Shown piece by piece: positions 9,718-20,288 of a stretch of 52,755 nt of DNA. Location of the stretch: contig NZ_KB904055.1 of the NCBI RefSeq assembly GCF_000379905.1, positions 130,445-183,199 of the forward strand. Reading direction: 5' to 3'. The notes under the pieces are model-generated. The model was not told where the DNA came from. It did not search any database and saw only the letters and a list, made by a program, of their open reading frames with translations. Positions within the stretch are counted from its first letter, which is position 1. Each line of letters opens with the position of its first letter. Origin of the DNA: Rodentibacter pneumotropicus DSM 21403 (GTDB lineage: Bacteria; Pseudomonadota; Gammaproteobacteria; Enterobacterales; Pasteurellaceae). The translations under genes and the position numbers were made by a program.

Positions 9718-11574
9718 TTAAAATGGAAATAAAAATGGAATTAAAAACACACTGACTACCATGACAATCAATGTAAAGGGCACACCAATTTTTAAAAAAT
9801 CACTAAATTTGTATCCTCCCGGCCCCATCACCATTGTATTCACCGGTGAAGATACCGGAGTCATAAAGGCAGCGGAAGCGGCAATGGCAACTACCATTGC
9901 AAAAGGAATAGGCGATACCTGAAGCTGTTGTGCTAACGAGATAGCAATCGGCGCAACCAAAATTGCAGTCGCCGTATTGGAAATAAACAATCCCACGACA
10001 GCGCAGAAAATAAATAACATCATCAGCACGAGGTGCATTCCCCAATTACCCATCAGCTGTAGCATTCCTTCCACAGCAAGTTGAATCCCACCGGTTTTTT
10101 GTAATGCTGTGGCAAACGGCATCATACCGATAATCAAAATTAAACTTGGCCAATGAATGGAATCATAAGCACTTTTGGCATCGACACAACGGAAATAGCC
10201 CAACATTAGACAACCAATGAGTGCTGCAATCACATTGGGTACAAGACCGAATACCATTAATAACACCATCACTAACACGGAAAGCAAGGCTTGCGGTGCT
10301 TGGCTTTGTGCCGGTGCGACGCGGTCCATTTCTTTTGGATAAGTGAGTACCACAAAATCCTTGGTGCGGTTACGCATTTGTTGAATCACTTTCCAATCGC
10401 CAATAACGAGAATTAAATCACCAAGCTTATAAGGTGTGCCGGAAAAGCTATCCGAAATCAACTCGCCATCCCGCTTGATCCCCACCACATTTAATCCATA
10501 ACGAGAACGAAACGCCAACTCTTGTGTAGTTTTATCAATCAATGCCGACCCCGGCACTAAGGCTAATTCCGCCATTCCAATAGATTTCGCCTGCTCATCA
10601 AAAGATTGAGATTTAATCTCTGCCGGTTCTAAATTATGGGTTTGACAAAACTCCGCTAAATTAAATTCCTGTTGACCAATATCAATCATCAAAATATCTT
10701 TTTCGTGAATTTCAGAGGTAGCAAGTGGCATCATATAAGTTGGGCGAAAACGTTTCCAACGTTCAATCGCTAAGACATTCGCCCCATAGTTGGAGCGTAA
10801 ATGTAATTCATCTAGTTTTTTGCCGATAAAAGGCGAACCTGTACGCACTACAAAACGCTTTGCACGACCGCGTAAACCATATTCATCAATCAATTCAGCC
10901 ATGGAACGTTGATTATTTTCTTGGCTATCCGTGGCAATATTTCCTCCAAGCCAACGGCGGGTTAATAGCATATAACCAATTCCTAAAAATAAAATAACGA
11001 TACCGATAGGGGTGAAATCAAAAAACTTTAAACGAACGCCTGTATCTTTAACCAATTCCGCATTCACTACCAAGTTAGGTGCGGTGGCGATGAGTGTCAT
11101 CATACCGCTTATTAAACCAGCCACACTCAACGGCATCATTAAGCGTTTTGGGGAAAGATTCATTTGGCGACAGATCATCAATGCCACAGGGATAAAAATC
11201 GCCACTACCCCTGTAGAGCTCATAAATGCCCCCAAACCTGCTACAGCAAGCATCAGTAACACCAAGACTTTGGTTTCACTATTTCCGGCAAGTTTCAAGA
11301 TCCCTTCACTCACTTGATAAGCAACCCCTGTACGCACCAATCCTTCACCAATAATGAACAATAATGCAATCAAAATAATATTCGGATCGCTAAAGCCGGC
11401 AAAAATCTCATTAGTGGTTAAAATACCGCTCAAATAAAATGCCAACATCACCAAAAGTGCAACCGCATCCATTCGTACTTTATTTCTCATGAACAAAATC
11501 ACAGCAACGGCTAACAAAGCGAGCGTCCAGAAAAGCGGGCTAACCCAAAGCGCATTTGTGAATATGGTATTCAT
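9718..11574 (-). CDS. SLC13/DASS-family permease with two RCK_C (TrkA-C) domains
   Basis: 618-residue inner-membrane ion/anion symporter of the divalent-anion:sodium symporter superfamily, resembling E. coli YfbS in length and layout. The N-terminal half has several hydrophobic segments, including LLFIIGEGLVRTGVAYQVSEG and SSTGVVAIFIP. Two cytoplasmic TrkA-C-like domains lie in the middle (about residues 240-400), with matching motifs FIGKKLDELHLRSNYGANVL and LIDKTTQELAFRSRYGLNVV. Another membrane bundle follows, with FISNTATAILVAPIA and TPVSSPVNTMVMGPGGYKFSD, the family's substrate and sodium signatures. The substrate (sulfate, dicarboxylate or other) cannot be read from the sequence. It is 16 bp from rnhB. 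Confidence 0.9.
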   Translation of the reverse strand: MNTIFTNALWVSPLFWTLALLAVAVILFMRNKVRMDAVALLVMLAFYLSGILTTNEIFAGFSDPNIILIALLFIIGEGLVRTGVAYQVSEGILKLAGNSETKVLVLLMLAVAGLGAFMSSTGVVAIFIPVALMICRQMNLSPKRLMMPLSVAGLISGMMTLIATAPNLVVNAELVKDTGVRLKFFDFTPIGIVILFLGIGYMLLTRRWLGGNIATDSQENNQRSMAELIDEYGLRGRAKRFVVRTGSPFIGKKLDELHLRSNYGANVLAIERWKRFRPTYMMPLATSEIHEKDILMIDIGQQEFNLAEFCQTHNLEPAEIKSQSFDEQAKSIGMAELALVPGSALIDKTTQELAFRSRYGLNVVGIKRDGELISDSFSGTPYKLGDLILVIGDWKVIQQMRNRTKDFVVLTYPKEMDRVAPAQSQAPQALLSVLVMVLLMVFGLVPNVIAALIGCLMLGYFRCVDAKSAYDSIHWPSLILIIGMMPFATALQKTGGIQLAVEGMLQLMGNWGMHLVLMMLFIFCAVVGLFISNTATAILVAPIAISLAQQLQVSPIPFAMVVAIAASAAFMTPVSSPVNTMVMGPGGYKFSDFLKIGVPFTLIVMVVSVFLIPFLFPF

Positions 11575-11590
11575 CTCCTTTCCCTCATCT

Positions 11591-12184
11591 TTAGCGATTT
11601 TCTAATACTTTGCGAACCGGTGAGAAACTACGGCGATGCTGTGGCAATGCGCCCAATTCGGCTAATTTCTCCAAATGTAATTTGGTCGGATACCCTTTAT
11701 GTTGGGCAAAAGCATACTCAGGATATTGACGATCCAAGGCTTCCATTTCCTGATCCCGTGCCACTTTTGCCAAAATAGAGGCGGCACTAATTTCCGCCAC
11801 CAGACTGTCGCCCTTCACAATAGCTTGGGCGGGAATATTGAGATCTTTAGGAATTTTATTCCCATCTACCAGCACAAAGTGCGGTTGAATTTTTAAAGAT
11901 TTTACCGCTCGTGTCATGGCAAGTAAGGATGCCTGCAAAATATTCAGTTCATCAATTTCTTCCGCTTCCGCGCGCCCTAATGACCATGCGAGTGCTTTTT
12001 GTTTAATTTCTTCTGCCAAGATAAGGCGTTTTTTTTCCGTCAATTTTTTTGAATCCGCTAAGCCTTCAATGGGATAATTCGGATCTAAAATCACCGCAGC
12101 CGTCACTACTGCACCCACTAAAGGGCCTCTCCCCACTTCATCTACACCGGCAATAAGTTCATAGCCTTGTGGATATTCAAACAT
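11591..12184 (-). CDS. rnhB: Ribonuclease HII
   Basis: 197-residue endonuclease that cleaves the RNA strand of RNA-DNA hybrids and nicks at single misincorporated ribonucleotides. The motif [20 protein letters not shown] near residue 11 carries the DE metal-binding pair and the GRG motif that recognises the RNA-DNA junction. Further acidic catalytic positions are in [10 protein letters not shown] and [12 protein letters not shown]. Length is typical. Its start overlaps the 3' end of lpxB by 8 bp, the usual lpxB-rnhB coupling in gammaproteobacteria. Confidence 0.97.
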   Translation of the reverse strand: MFEYPQGYELIAGVDEVGRGPLVGAVVTAAVILDPNYPIEGLADSKKLTEKKRLILAEEIKQKALAWSLGRAEAEEIDELNILQASLLAMTRAVKSLKIQPHFVLVDGNKIPKDLNIPAQAIVKGDSLVAEISAASILAKVARDQEMEALDRQYPEYAFAQHKGYPTKLHLEKLAELGALPQHRRSFSPVRKVLENR

Positions 12185-13349
12185 TTTGAGATTCCTCTAA
12201 TAAATCAATTACCGCTTGAGCCGCTTGTTTATCCGCATCACATTGGATTTGTTGGTGTAAGTCCGTGAAACATTGAATTAAAACGTGGCGTTTTTTAACC
12301 GCACTTTCTTCGTCAGACAAATATTCCGCCAGTTTTTCGGCAAGTAATGCAGGCTCACAATGTTCTTGAATCATTTCCGGTACTAACATTTCATTTGCGA
12401 GTAAATTTGGTAGGGAAATATAGTCAGTCTTCACTAAGTGCTTTGCCAGTAAATAAGTGAGCGGTTTCATTTTATAACCTACCACCATCGGTGATTTACA
12501 TAACATTGCCTCAAGGGCCGCCGTGCCGGAAGCCAATAGCGTAGCCTGTGCCGCAATCAAAACTTGGCGTGCATTGCCATCAATCAGGTACATCGCTAGA
12601 TCCGGAGCAACTCTTGCCTTAATGGCTTCGAATTGTTGTCGGCGTTTTTCATTGACTAATGGGACAAGAAATTGTAAATCGGGAAATTGCTCTTTCAACA
12701 ATAATGCCGTTTTCAAAAAAGGCTCGGCTAAAAATTCAACTTCTGCCCTTCGGCTCCCTACAAGTATCGCTAAATAACGTTGGGTCGGATCGATATTGAG
12801 AAATTGACAAGCCTCGACACGATTCGGTTTTAATGGAATCGCATCCGCCATAGTATGACCGACAAAGCGACAAGGCACATTAAATTTATCATAAAACGCT
12901 TTTTCAAAAGGCAAAAATGCCAATACTTGATTCGTGGCTTTCGCAATTTTATGAATTCGATTCTGACGCCATGCCCACACGGAAGGGCTAACATAATGAA
13001 TAGTTTTAATGCCGTTCGCTTTGAGTTTCAGCTCTACATCTAAATTAAAATCCGGTGCATCAATACCAATATACACATCAGGCTTTTCCTGTAACATGGT
13101 TTGAATCACATTTTTACGGATTCTTAGCAAACGTGGTAGATGCCTAACGACTTCAGCCAATCCCATAACAGAAAGTTCATCCATATCAACCAAGGTTTCG
13201 CAACCTTCAGCCAACATTCTAGGACCGGCAATCCCCATAAAGCGAGCATTAGGATAATGAGTTTTCAGCTGACGAATCAAGCCTGCGCCGAGAATATCAC
13301 CTGAAATTTCTCCCGCAACAAGTGCGATAGTCGGATTTTCCTTGTTCAT
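12177..13349 (-). CDS. lpxB: Lipid-A-disaccharide synthase
   Basis: 390-residue GT19 glycosyltransferase joining UDP-2,3-diacylglucosamine and lipid X into the lipid A disaccharide at the inner membrane. [21 protein letters not shown] is the conserved start, so ATG 13347-13349 is chosen over a codon 27 nt upstream. Signatures include [25 protein letters not shown] and [13 protein letters not shown] (nucleotide-sugar pocket). It lies downstream of lpxA in fabZ-lpxA-lpxB-rnhB. A short intergenic hairpin made of an imperfect USS pair separates it from lpxA, and it overlaps rnhB by 8 bp. Confidence 0.97.
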   Translation of the reverse strand: MNKENPTIALVAGEISGDILGAGLIRQLKTHYPNARFMGIAGPRMLAEGCETLVDMDELSVMGLAEVVRHLPRLLRIRKNVIQTMLQEKPDVYIGIDAPDFNLDVELKLKANGIKTIHYVSPSVWAWRQNRIHKIAKATNQVLAFLPFEKAFYDKFNVPCRFVGHTMADAIPLKPNRVEACQFLNIDPTQRYLAILVGSRRAEVEFLAEPFLKTALLLKEQFPDLQFLVPLVNEKRRQQFEAIKARVAPDLAMYLIDGNARQVLIAAQATLLASGTAALEAMLCKSPMVVGYKMKPLTYLLAKHLVKTDYISLPNLLANEMLVPEMIQEHCEPALLAEKLAEYLSDEESAVKKRHVLIQCFTDLHQQIQCDADKQAAQAVIDLLEESQNV

Positions 13350-13369
13350 TAAATTTATCCTAAAAAATA

Positions 13370-13394
13370 ACCGCACTTTGGATTAAAGTACGGC
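13370..13394 (-). terminator. Imperfect USS-pair hairpin between lpxA and lpxB
   Basis: ACCGCACTTT (13370-13379) and AAAGTACGGC (13385-13394) form a near-perfect 10-bp hairpin with a 5-nt loop in the lpxA-lpxB gap. On the minus strand it is followed by TATTTTTTAGG, so it resembles a weak intrinsic terminator or attenuator. One arm is an exact USS and the other a degenerate copy. Confidence 0.5.
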
Positions 13395-13438
13395 TAATTG
13401 TTAATGATGTTTACTCTTTCTAAAAGAGAGCAACGCTG

Positions 13439-14227
13439 TTAACGAATAATTCCGCGGGTTGATCGTTTGAAGAAATTGGTAAAGAAACTGATAGCGGAAT
13501 CGGTTTCAGCAATTTGTTCAATTTCCGGAATAATTTCCTCAAGCGTTTTACCGCTACGGTAGATCATCTTATATATATTACGAATTGCGTGCATCGTCGG
13601 TTTATCAAATCCACGGCGTTTTAAGCCTTCTAAATTCACGCCAAACGGACGGGCATGATTGCCTTGCGCCATCACATAAGGCGGTACATCTTGGCTAACC
13701 ATTGAACCACCGCCTAACATTACGTGAGCCCCTACAACCACAAATTGATGAATGGCAGACATACCGCCAACAATTACAAAATCATCTAATTCAACATGAC
13801 CGGCAAGGGTGGCATTATTGGCTAAGATACAATTATTTTTGATTTGGCAATCATGCGCAACGTGTACGTTAATCATCAGAAGATTATTATTACCGATACG
13901 GGTTACGCCACCACCTTGGATAGTCCCCCGATGAATCGTCACATGTTCGCGAATTCTATTAGCATTACCAACAATGGTTTTTGTCGCCTCACCTTTGTAT
14001 TTTAAATCCTGGTTGACTTCGCCAATCGTTGCAAATTGATAAATTTCGTTATCCTCACCAATCACTGTATCGCCACGTACTACCACGTGTGATTTCAACA
14101 CGGTGCGTGCTTTAATCTCAACAGAACCTTCAACAATACAGAAAGGACCAATTACCACATCCTCACCAATGATAGCCCCTTCTTCAACTAATGCTGTCGG
14201 GTGGATTTTTGCACTTGAGTGAATCAT
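13439..14227 (-). CDS. lpxA: UDP-N-acetylglucosamine acyltransferase
   Basis: 262-residue trimeric left-handed beta-helix enzyme that starts lipid A synthesis by transferring 3-hydroxyacyl from ACP to UDP-GlcNAc. Hexapeptide repeats run through the N-terminal two thirds ([20 protein letters not shown] and onward). The catalytic histidine lies in [11 protein letters not shown], and the C-terminal helical part follows [12 protein letters not shown]. The start [10 protein letters not shown] (ATG 14225-14227) matches the family; the frame extends 10 codons further upstream into fabZ. It is 14 bp from fabZ and co-transcribed with it. Confidence 0.97.
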   Translation of the reverse strand: MIHSSAKIHPTALVEEGAIIGEDVVIGPFCIVEGSVEIKARTVLKSHVVVRGDTVIGEDNEIYQFATIGEVNQDLKYKGEATKTIVGNANRIREHVTIHRGTIQGGGVTRIGNNNLLMINVHVAHDCQIKNNCILANNATLAGHVELDDFVIVGGMSAIHQFVVVGAHVMLGGGSMVSQDVPPYVMAQGNHARPFGVNLEGLKRRGFDKPTMHAIRNIYKMIYRSGKTLEEIIPEIEQIAETDSAISFFTNFFKRSTRGIIR

Positions 14228-14241
14228 AGTTATTTCCTTAT

Positions 14242-14688
14242 TTAGCGACGTGCGCACATTAATTTTGCTTCACAAGCCACTTCACCATTTACCGTGGCAA
14301 TGCCTGTGAAAGCGGTTATTCCGCGGCGTTCTTTAATCACTTGAACATTTAATTCCATTTGATCTCCCGGTAACACAGGACGTTTAAAACGGGCTTCATC
14401 AATTCCCGCAAAATAGAATAATTCTCCGCCTTTTAATTCATGGGTTTTAAACGCTAAAATGCCCATGGCTTGGGCTAGCGCTTCTAAAATTAATACCCCC
14501 GGCAGAATCGGTTCACCGGGAAAATGTCCGGTAAAACAAGGTTCATTAACACTGATATTCTTTATCGCTTTTAACCATTCGCCTTCCTTGAAATCCAACA
14601 CTCGATCCACTAATAAAAACGGATAACGGTGTGGTAATAAAGTCATAATTTCTTTCGCTTCGATCACTCTTGATTGCTGTTCTGACAC
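14242..14688 (-). CDS. fabZ: 3-hydroxyacyl-ACP dehydratase
   Basis: 148-residue hot-dog-fold dehydratase converting (3R)-hydroxyacyl-ACP to trans-2-enoyl-ACP in fatty acid synthesis; it competes with LpxA for the same substrate. [14 protein letters not shown] holds the catalytic His, and [20 protein letters not shown] holds the catalytic Glu. Length is typical. It heads the fabZ-lpxA-lpxB-rnhB run and is separated from lpxD by a hairpin terminator, although in many gammaproteobacteria lpxD-fabZ-lpxA are contiguous. Confidence 0.97.
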   Translation of the reverse strand: MSEQQSRVIEAKEIMTLLPHRYPFLLVDRVLDFKEGEWLKAIKNISVNEPCFTGHFPGEPILPGVLILEALAQAMGILAFKTHELKGGELFYFAGIDEARFKRPVLPGDQMELNVQVIKERRGITAFTGIATVNGEVACEAKLMCARR

Positions 14689-14752
14689 GTTGATACCTTT
14701 ACAAATAAAAAACTAGATTCGCGTGAATTATACGATATTTATGATTAAAAAC

Positions 14753-14782
14753 AAAACGCACCACTAAAGTGCGGTGCGTTTT
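14753..14782 (-). terminator. Terminator between lpxD and fabZ carrying a USS core
   Basis: A perfect 10-bp stem (AAAACGCACC at 14753-14762 with GGTGCGTTTT at 14773-14782) lies just downstream of the lpxD stop. It is followed on the minus strand by GTTTTTAAT. The AAGTGCGGT core sits across the loop and one arm. This probably reduces read-through from the bamA-skp-lpxD transcript into fabZ. Confidence 0.75.
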
Positions 14783-14787
14783 AAGGA

Positions 14788-15813
14788 TTAACTGATTTTC
14801 TTTTCAAGTGCTTTTAAACGCTTATTCATTCCATCAATCCCCAAAGTCAGTGCCGCTGTTTTACGCCACTCTTTATTGGTTTGCAACGGAATACCGGAAG
14901 AATAAATCCCTGGTTCGGTAATTGGCCGCATCACCATTCCCATGCCGGTAATCGTCACTTTGTCACAGATTTCCATATGGCCGTTGATCACACTCGCGCC
15001 ACCGATAAGGCAATAACGCCCTACAGTCAGACTCCCCGCCATAATCACACCGCCTGCTACCGCCGTACCTGTGCCAATGTAAACATTATGGGCAATTTGA
15101 CAAAGATTATCGATAATCACATTATCTTCGATCACTGTTGCATCTAATGCGCCCCGATCGATACAAGTACAAGCGCCGATTTCAACATTGTTACCGATAA
15201 TAACTTGACCCACTTGTGGAATTTTAATCCAACGACCGCGATCATTCGCATAACCAAAACCATCACTACCAATTACCGCACCGGATTGAATTAAACAGTT
15301 TGAACCAATTTCTACATCATGATAAACGGTCACATTCGCCCAAAGTTGCGTACCGGTAGCAATTTTTGTGTTTTTTCCCACAAAGCAATTTGCACCGATA
15401 ATCACGTTATCGCCTAATATTGCGCCCTCTTCTATGACACTATTTGCTCCAATTGATACATTTTCACCTAAAGAAACACCATCAGAAATGACCGCACTTG
15501 GCGCAATGCCTTTTGCTGCTTTTGGTGTGCTGTCCATATATTGCGCTAAAATCGCATAAGCTACATAAGGATCTTTAACAATGAGTAAATTACTTTCCTT
15601 CGCACAAAATTCAACATCAGCTTCGGATACCACTAAAACACCGGCTTGAGATTCTTTTAATAATGGACGAAATTTTACATTGGAAATGAAGGTGAGTTGA
15701 TGAGCTTGCGCTTTATCAAGAGGAGCGATATTTGCTACAACAGTATCGGCGTTACCACGAAGGGTAGCGCCGATTTGATTCGCCAATTCTTGTAAAGAAT
15801 AGGATTTTTGCAT
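14788..15813 (-). CDS. lpxD: UDP-3-O-(3-hydroxyacyl)glucosamine N-acyltransferase
   Basis: 341-residue trimeric acyltransferase, third step of lipid A synthesis. It has an N-terminal uridine-binding domain ([16 protein letters not shown]), about ten left-handed beta-helix hexapeptide turns between residues 100 and 300, and a C-terminal helix. The catalytic histidine is in [12 protein letters not shown]. Length is as expected. It starts 12 bp after skp and is transcribed with bamA and skp, the usual arrangement linking outer-membrane protein assembly with lipid A synthesis. Confidence 0.97.
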   Translation of the reverse strand: MQKSYSLQELANQIGATLRGNADTVVANIAPLDKAQAHQLTFISNVKFRPLLKESQAGVLVVSEADVEFCAKESNLLIVKDPYVAYAILAQYMDSTPKAAKGIAPSAVISDGVSLGENVSIGANSVIEEGAILGDNVIIGANCFVGKNTKIATGTQLWANVTVYHDVEIGSNCLIQSGAVIGSDGFGYANDRGRWIKIPQVGQVIIGNNVEIGACTCIDRGALDATVIEDNVIIDNLCQIAHNVYIGTGTAVAGGVIMAGSLTVGRYCLIGGASVINGHMEICDKVTITGMGMVMRPITEPGIYSSGIPLQTNKEWRKTAALTLGIDGMNKRLKALEKKIS

Positions 15814-15825
15814 TATGAGAACCTA

Positions 15826-16437
15826 TTATTTCTTCTCTTCTGTTTTAGCCGGTGCCGTAGCTTTTTCAGTTACAGGAATAGATTTTAATACTTCTTCGGT
15901 AATATCTTTACCTTCTACTGCAAATACCACAGAATTTGCATCAAGTACATAGGTATAACCTTTTGCTTTTGCTACATTATTTGTTGCGACTTGGATACTT
16001 TCTAATAATTTTGCACGAGCTTCTGTTTGGCGTTTATCGCTTTCTTCTTGGAACTCCGCTACTTTTTTATCTTGCTCTTGCATCAATTTCGTCAATGCGG
16101 CTTCTTCATTAGCTCCGAACTTATTAATTTCTTCTTCACGCTTTTGAATTTCAGCTTGACGTAAACGCGGCGCATCTTTTTTCAAAGCCTCAATTTTTGC
16201 TTCTACTTTTTTACGTGATGCGGCAATTTTATTATCAATTTCTTTTTTGCTTGCAGCCAATTTATCTGCTGTCGGTTTCAATTCAGAATCTAATTTATCT
16301 GCAATAGCTTGACGATCCGGGTGGTTTTGGAATAAATACCCGGCGTTAATAAATGCAATATTTTCATCTGCAGCGGCAAAACCTGATGCAAGTGCGATAC
16401 CTACTGAAAGTGCGGTGACTTTTAAAACATTTTTCAT
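15826..16437 (-). CDS. skp: Periplasmic chaperone Skp/OmpH
   Basis: 203-residue trimeric periplasmic chaperone that holds unfolded outer-membrane proteins on the way to the Bam complex. A signal peptide (VLKVTALSVGIALASGFAAA, cleaved before DENIAF) precedes a beta-strand core and two long charged helices (about residues 50-150, rich in Lys, Glu and Ala) that form the jellyfish tentacles. A C-terminal Lys/Ala/Glu/Pro-rich tail (ATAPAKTEEKK) is unusual but low-complexity. It lies between bamA and lpxD. Confidence 0.94.
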   Translation of the reverse strand: MKNVLKVTALSVGIALASGFAAADENIAFINAGYLFQNHPDRQAIADKLDSELKPTADKLAASKKEIDNKIAASRKKVEAKIEALKKDAPRLRQAEIQKREEEINKFGANEEAALTKLMQEQDKKVAEFQEESDKRQTEARAKLLESIQVATNNVAKAKGYTYVLDANSVVFAVEGKDITEEVLKSIPVTEKATAPAKTEEKK

Positions 16438-16472
16438 TGAAATTTCCTTATTAGGTTAAGTAGTTAATCATG

Positions 16473-16502
16473 CTTGCACAGCCTGAATATATGCTGTGCA
16501 AG
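16473..16502 (-). other. Perfect 10-bp hairpin in the bamA-skp gap
   Basis: CTTGCACAGC (16473-16482) and GCTGTGCAAG (16493-16502) pair perfectly around a 10-nt AT-rich loop. There is no T-run on the minus strand, so a simple intrinsic terminator is unlikely. It may protect the bamA 3' end or lower skp expression. Confidence 0.5.
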
Positions 16503-16538
16503 TGCTTGTTTTGACTAGAAGATAAATAAAAAGTTCGA

Positions 16539-18920
16539 TTAGAAAGAACCGCCAATACTAAACTGGAATTGTTCTACATCATCATTTTCATATTTTTTGA
16601 TCGGTTTGGCATAAGAGAATACCAATGGCCCGATTGGTGATTGCCATTGGAAACCGACACCAGCAGAAGCACGAATGCGGCTTGGATCGCTGTAATCCGG
16701 TAAGTTAGGGAAGTTTGCCTTATCTTGTGCCGTCCATTTGGTATTCCATACGCTTGCCGCATCAACAAATAATGAAGTTCTGACAGAATTCTGATTTTTT
16801 TCTGCCACAAACGGCGTCGGTAGAATTAATTCAACACTCGCTGTGGCAATAGCATTCCCGCCAACAATATCGCTACTCCCATTAGCATTATATCCTTCAT
16901 TACCCTTCTTATCTTTTACCCAATAAATCGCATTCGGTCCTACTGCACCATACGAAAAACCACGTAGTGATCCAATACCACCCGCCGTATAGTTTTGATA
17001 GAACGGTAAACGTTTATCACCAAAACCACTTGCATAGCCTAACCCTGCCTTACCTGAAATGACCCAGTTATGCGCACGATCAAGCGGATAATAGCCTTGG
17101 ACATCTGCATTAAGTTTGTAATATTTATTATCGGAACCCGGAATGGTAACTCGCCCACCAATACTTGCCTTCACCCCTTTAGTTGGGAAATAACCGCGGT
17201 TTAAACTGTTATAATTCCAACCAAAGGAAAAATCAAAATCATGAGATTTGATAGAGGTTGAATCAAAATTCATGGAGGCTAAATAAAGATCACGATTATA
17301 TTCTCGAGAGAAATTACTAATTTTATTATAAGTGTAACCTAACCCTACATAGTATGAGTTATTTTCATTTACCGGGAAACCTAAGGTAACATTGCCACCA
17401 TAAGTCGTACGTTTATAAGTCGATGAAGTATCGCTATCGGAGTTATCGTAAGTTTCATAGAATACATTACCACCTAAGCTTACCCCGTCTTTTGTAAAAT
17501 ATGGTTCGGTGTAGCCAAGGTTAATCGTCGTACCGTAATCATTACGAGAGCCTGCTAAACTTACCGCAGCCCCTGTACCTAAAAAATTATCCTGTTTAAT
17601 ACTGGCTTGGTAACTAATACCACTTTCCGTACCATAACCTACCCCAAAGTTAATACTACCTGTATTACGTTCTTTGACTTTATAAACCACATTCACTTCG
17701 TCATTAGAACCTTCAATCGGATCAATCCGGCTTTCAACCGTTTCAAAGAAGCCTGTTCTATCCAAACGAATTTTACCCAACTCGACTAATTGCGCATTAT
17801 ACCAAGAACCCTCCTGCTGGCGCATTTCCTGACGTAATGTACTATCGGCTGAAACAGTATTACCTTCAAATTGAACTTGGCGAACGGATAAACGACGACC
17901 TGCATCAACGACAAAAGTTAGAGCGATTGTTTTATTCGCATCATCAAATGTTGGTACGGTATTGACGGTTGCACTACCATAACCACGTTCCCCTAGTTTT
18001 GCTTTGATAGCATTTTCGACATCGGTCACATCGGCCCGACTAAAAGTATCGCTTAAGTGAAGGTTGTTTAGTAACGGCTGTAATTCTTCAGCCATCCCAC
18101 CTAAATTACCAACAATACGAGCACTAGCTAAATCGTATTTTTCTCCTTCGTTAATATCTATCGTCACTTCCGCTTTGGTTTGTTCATCATTTAGCTGAAC
18201 ATCTGTATTGGTAACATACGCCTTAGCATAACCATTATTTTGGTAGTACTGTTGAATAGATTGTAAATCTTTATCAAATTGGGTTGCATCAAATTTATTG
18301 CCCCATAGTTTCCACCATGCATCCGGTTGCAACTCCATTTGTTCTTGTAATGTACTACTGGAAACCTCTGTATTACCATTAAAGGTGACGGATTTTAATT
18401 TTGCCGTATCATCTTCATCAATTTGAAGATTGATCTCCGCACGATTATTTGGGAGCGTATTTACAATCGCATCGACTTTAGCATTATAACGCCCTACACT
18501 TTTATAGTGTTCTCTCACGCCTTTCACGAACTCGTCAAGTTTCGCACGATTAAGTACATCTCCTGCTCTAAAACCGTTCGAATCCAGATTTTGTTTTAAT
18601 GCTTCCGTTGGAATTAAAGAATTTCCTTTAATATGCACTTCCGAAATAATCGGCTTGGCAACCACGCTCACCACTAGAGAATCACCATCACGATAAGCTT
18701 TCACATCATCAAATCGACCACTTACGAATAAATTGCGAACAATATTTGCCACATCGTTATCGGTCACTCGTTGACCTGAACGAACCGGCAACCCCGCGAG
18801 AATTTGTTGTTCTAATTCACCCTGAACGCCATCTATGCGAATGTCTTTTGCCAAGAAAGGGGCAGCCAACACGCTTGTTGCCGTACCGAATAATAAACTT
18901 GCAATTAGAAGTTTTTTCAT
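16539..18920 (-). CDS. bamA: Outer-membrane protein assembly factor BamA (Omp85, D15 antigen)
   Basis: 793-residue essential core of the Bam machine that folds beta-barrel proteins into the outer membrane. A signal peptide ([17 protein letters not shown]) is followed by five POTRA domains (about residues 20-420) and a 16-strand barrel. The LRGF motif at [17 protein letters not shown] is the conserved L6 element. The last strand ends FQFSIGGSF with the terminal Phe. It matches the Haemophilus D15 protective antigen in length. It follows rseP by 27 bp and precedes skp. Confidence 0.98.
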   Translation of the reverse strand: MKKLLIASLLFGTATSVLAAPFLAKDIRIDGVQGELEQQILAGLPVRSGQRVTDNDVANIVRNLFVSGRFDDVKAYRDGDSLVVSVVAKPIISEVHIKGNSLIPTEALKQNLDSNGFRAGDVLNRAKLDEFVKGVREHYKSVGRYNAKVDAIVNTLPNNRAEINLQIDEDDTAKLKSVTFNGNTEVSSSTLQEQMELQPDAWWKLWGNKFDATQFDKDLQSIQQYYQNNGYAKAYVTNTDVQLNDEQTKAEVTIDINEGEKYDLASARIVGNLGGMAEELQPLLNNLHLSDTFSRADVTDVENAIKAKLGERGYGSATVNTVPTFDDANKTIALTFVVDAGRRLSVRQVQFEGNTVSADSTLRQEMRQQEGSWYNAQLVELGKIRLDRTGFFETVESRIDPIEGSNDEVNVVYKVKERNTGSINFGVGYGTESGISYQASIKQDNFLGTGAAVSLAGSRNDYGTTINLGYTEPYFTKDGVSLGGNVFYETYDNSDSDTSSTYKRTTYGGNVTLGFPVNENNSYYVGLGYTYNKISNFSREYNRDLYLASMNFDSTSIKSHDFDFSFGWNYNSLNRGYFPTKGVKASIGGRVTIPGSDNKYYKLNADVQGYYPLDRAHNWVISGKAGLGYASGFGDKRLPFYQNYTAGGIGSLRGFSYGAVGPNAIYWVKDKKGNEGYNANGSSDIVGGNAIATASVELILPTPFVAEKNQNSVRTSLFVDAASVWNTKWTAQDKANFPNLPDYSDPSRIRASAGVGFQWQSPIGPLVFSYAKPIKKYENDDVEQFQFSIGGSF

Positions 18921-18947
18921 CGACTGTATCCTATTTACTATAAAAAT

Positions 18948-20279
18948 TTATAAACGTAAGAAATCGTTGAAAAGTGCAAATACCATTAAGGTTAATAGCA
19001 ATGCCGCTCCAATGCGATAACTTAAATGTTGTACCTGCTCGGAAACAGGTTTTCCTTTAATACCTTCTGCCGCCAAAAACACCAGATGTCCACCATCCAG
19101 AACCGGCAACGGAAATAAATTCATAATGCCTAAATTGACGCTGATTAACGCCATAAAGCTCAGGAAATAAACCCATCCAACACTTGATGACGCGCCTGCA
19201 CCCTTTGCAATAGAAATCGGACCGCTTAAATTATTTAAAGAAAGATCACCGGTAAATAATTTGCCCATCACTTTAACGGTTAACCAAGATAATTGTGCCG
19301 TTTTTTCTACACCTTTCGACAGGGCATCAAGAATACCATATTTTAATTCTGTGCGGTACTGCTCGCCGATATTTAAAAAGGTTGGACTTATCCCCACAAA
19401 CCAACGGTTCTCTGTATTTTTTTCCGGCTGCACCATTTTGTCAAAAATATTGCCATCACGTTCAATTTTTAAAGGAATTGGTCGCCCTAGTTCGACCAGT
19501 TTTACAAAATCCTGCCATGAAAGTGCGGTCAAATTTTTATTTAAAATTTTATCCCCTACTTGCAAACCCGCTTTCTGCGCCGGAGAATTATCCACCACTT
19601 TAGATAACGTCATCTCTATTTTGGCTCGAACGGGGTTCATACCCAAAGATTCAAAAGCGCTTTCTTTTTCCGGATCAAATCTCCAATCGGATAAATCTAA
19701 GCGTTTTTCATAAGTAACATTTGAACCAAAAGATGAAAAACCAATATCCACTTGAGATTCCCCTAACTTTGCGGCTAATAGCATATTAATAGTTTCCCAA
19801 TCCGGTGCATCTTGTCCATCAATTGTTATAATTTGTGAATTGGCTTCTATTTTTGCTTGCGCGGCAATAGAATTTGGCGCAACACTTTCAATCACAGGTT
19901 TTACACTTGGCATCCCGACAGAATAAATTATCCAATACGCTATGATAGCAAAAATAAAATTAGCCAATGGCCCAGCTGCGATAATAAATGCACGTTGTAA
20001 TACCGATTTTTGATCAAACGCCTGAGATTTTAACGACAAGGGAACGTCTTCTGCCCGTCCGTCCAACATTTTAACGTAGCCACCCAATGGGATCATTGAC
20101 AGGGCAAATTCAGTTCCTTGTTTATCGGTACGCCGCCAAAGCACTTTACCAAAGCCGATAGAAAAACGATGCACTTTTACACCGCACTTTCGTGCTGCCC
20201 AAAAATGACCGTATTCATGAACCGCCACTAACACAGAGATAGCGATCAAAAAAGAACCCAGTGACCACAAAAATGACAT
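18948..20279 (-). CDS. rseP: Site-2 intramembrane metalloprotease RseP
   Basis: 443-residue inner-membrane zinc protease that cleaves anti-sigma-E RseA and leftover signal peptides. HEYGHF at about residue 20 is the HExxH zinc site, and NLFPLPVLDGGH near residue 390 provides the third ligand. Two PDZ domains lie between them (VAPNSIAAQAKIEAN and VVDNSPAQKAGLQVGD). ATG 20277-20279 (MSFLWSLGSF) matches Haemophilus and has AGGA upstream; an in-frame TTG two codons earlier is less likely. It sits 9 bp after cdsA. Confidence 0.96.
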   Translation of the reverse strand: MSFLWSLGSFLIAISVLVAVHEYGHFWAARKCGVKVHRFSIGFGKVLWRRTDKQGTEFALSMIPLGGYVKMLDGRAEDVPLSLKSQAFDQKSVLQRAFIIAAGPLANFIFAIIAYWIIYSVGMPSVKPVIESVAPNSIAAQAKIEANSQIITIDGQDAPDWETINMLLAAKLGESQVDIGFSSFGSNVTYEKRLDLSDWRFDPEKESAFESLGMNPVRAKIEMTLSKVVDNSPAQKAGLQVGDKILNKNLTALSWQDFVKLVELGRPIPLKIERDGNIFDKMVQPEKNTENRWFVGISPTFLNIGEQYRTELKYGILDALSKGVEKTAQLSWLTVKVMGKLFTGDLSLNNLSGPISIAKGAGASSSVGWVYFLSFMALISVNLGIMNLFPLPVLDGGHLVFLAAEGIKGKPVSEQVQHLSYRIGAALLLTLMVFALFNDFLRL

Positions 20280-20288
20280 GATCAATCC

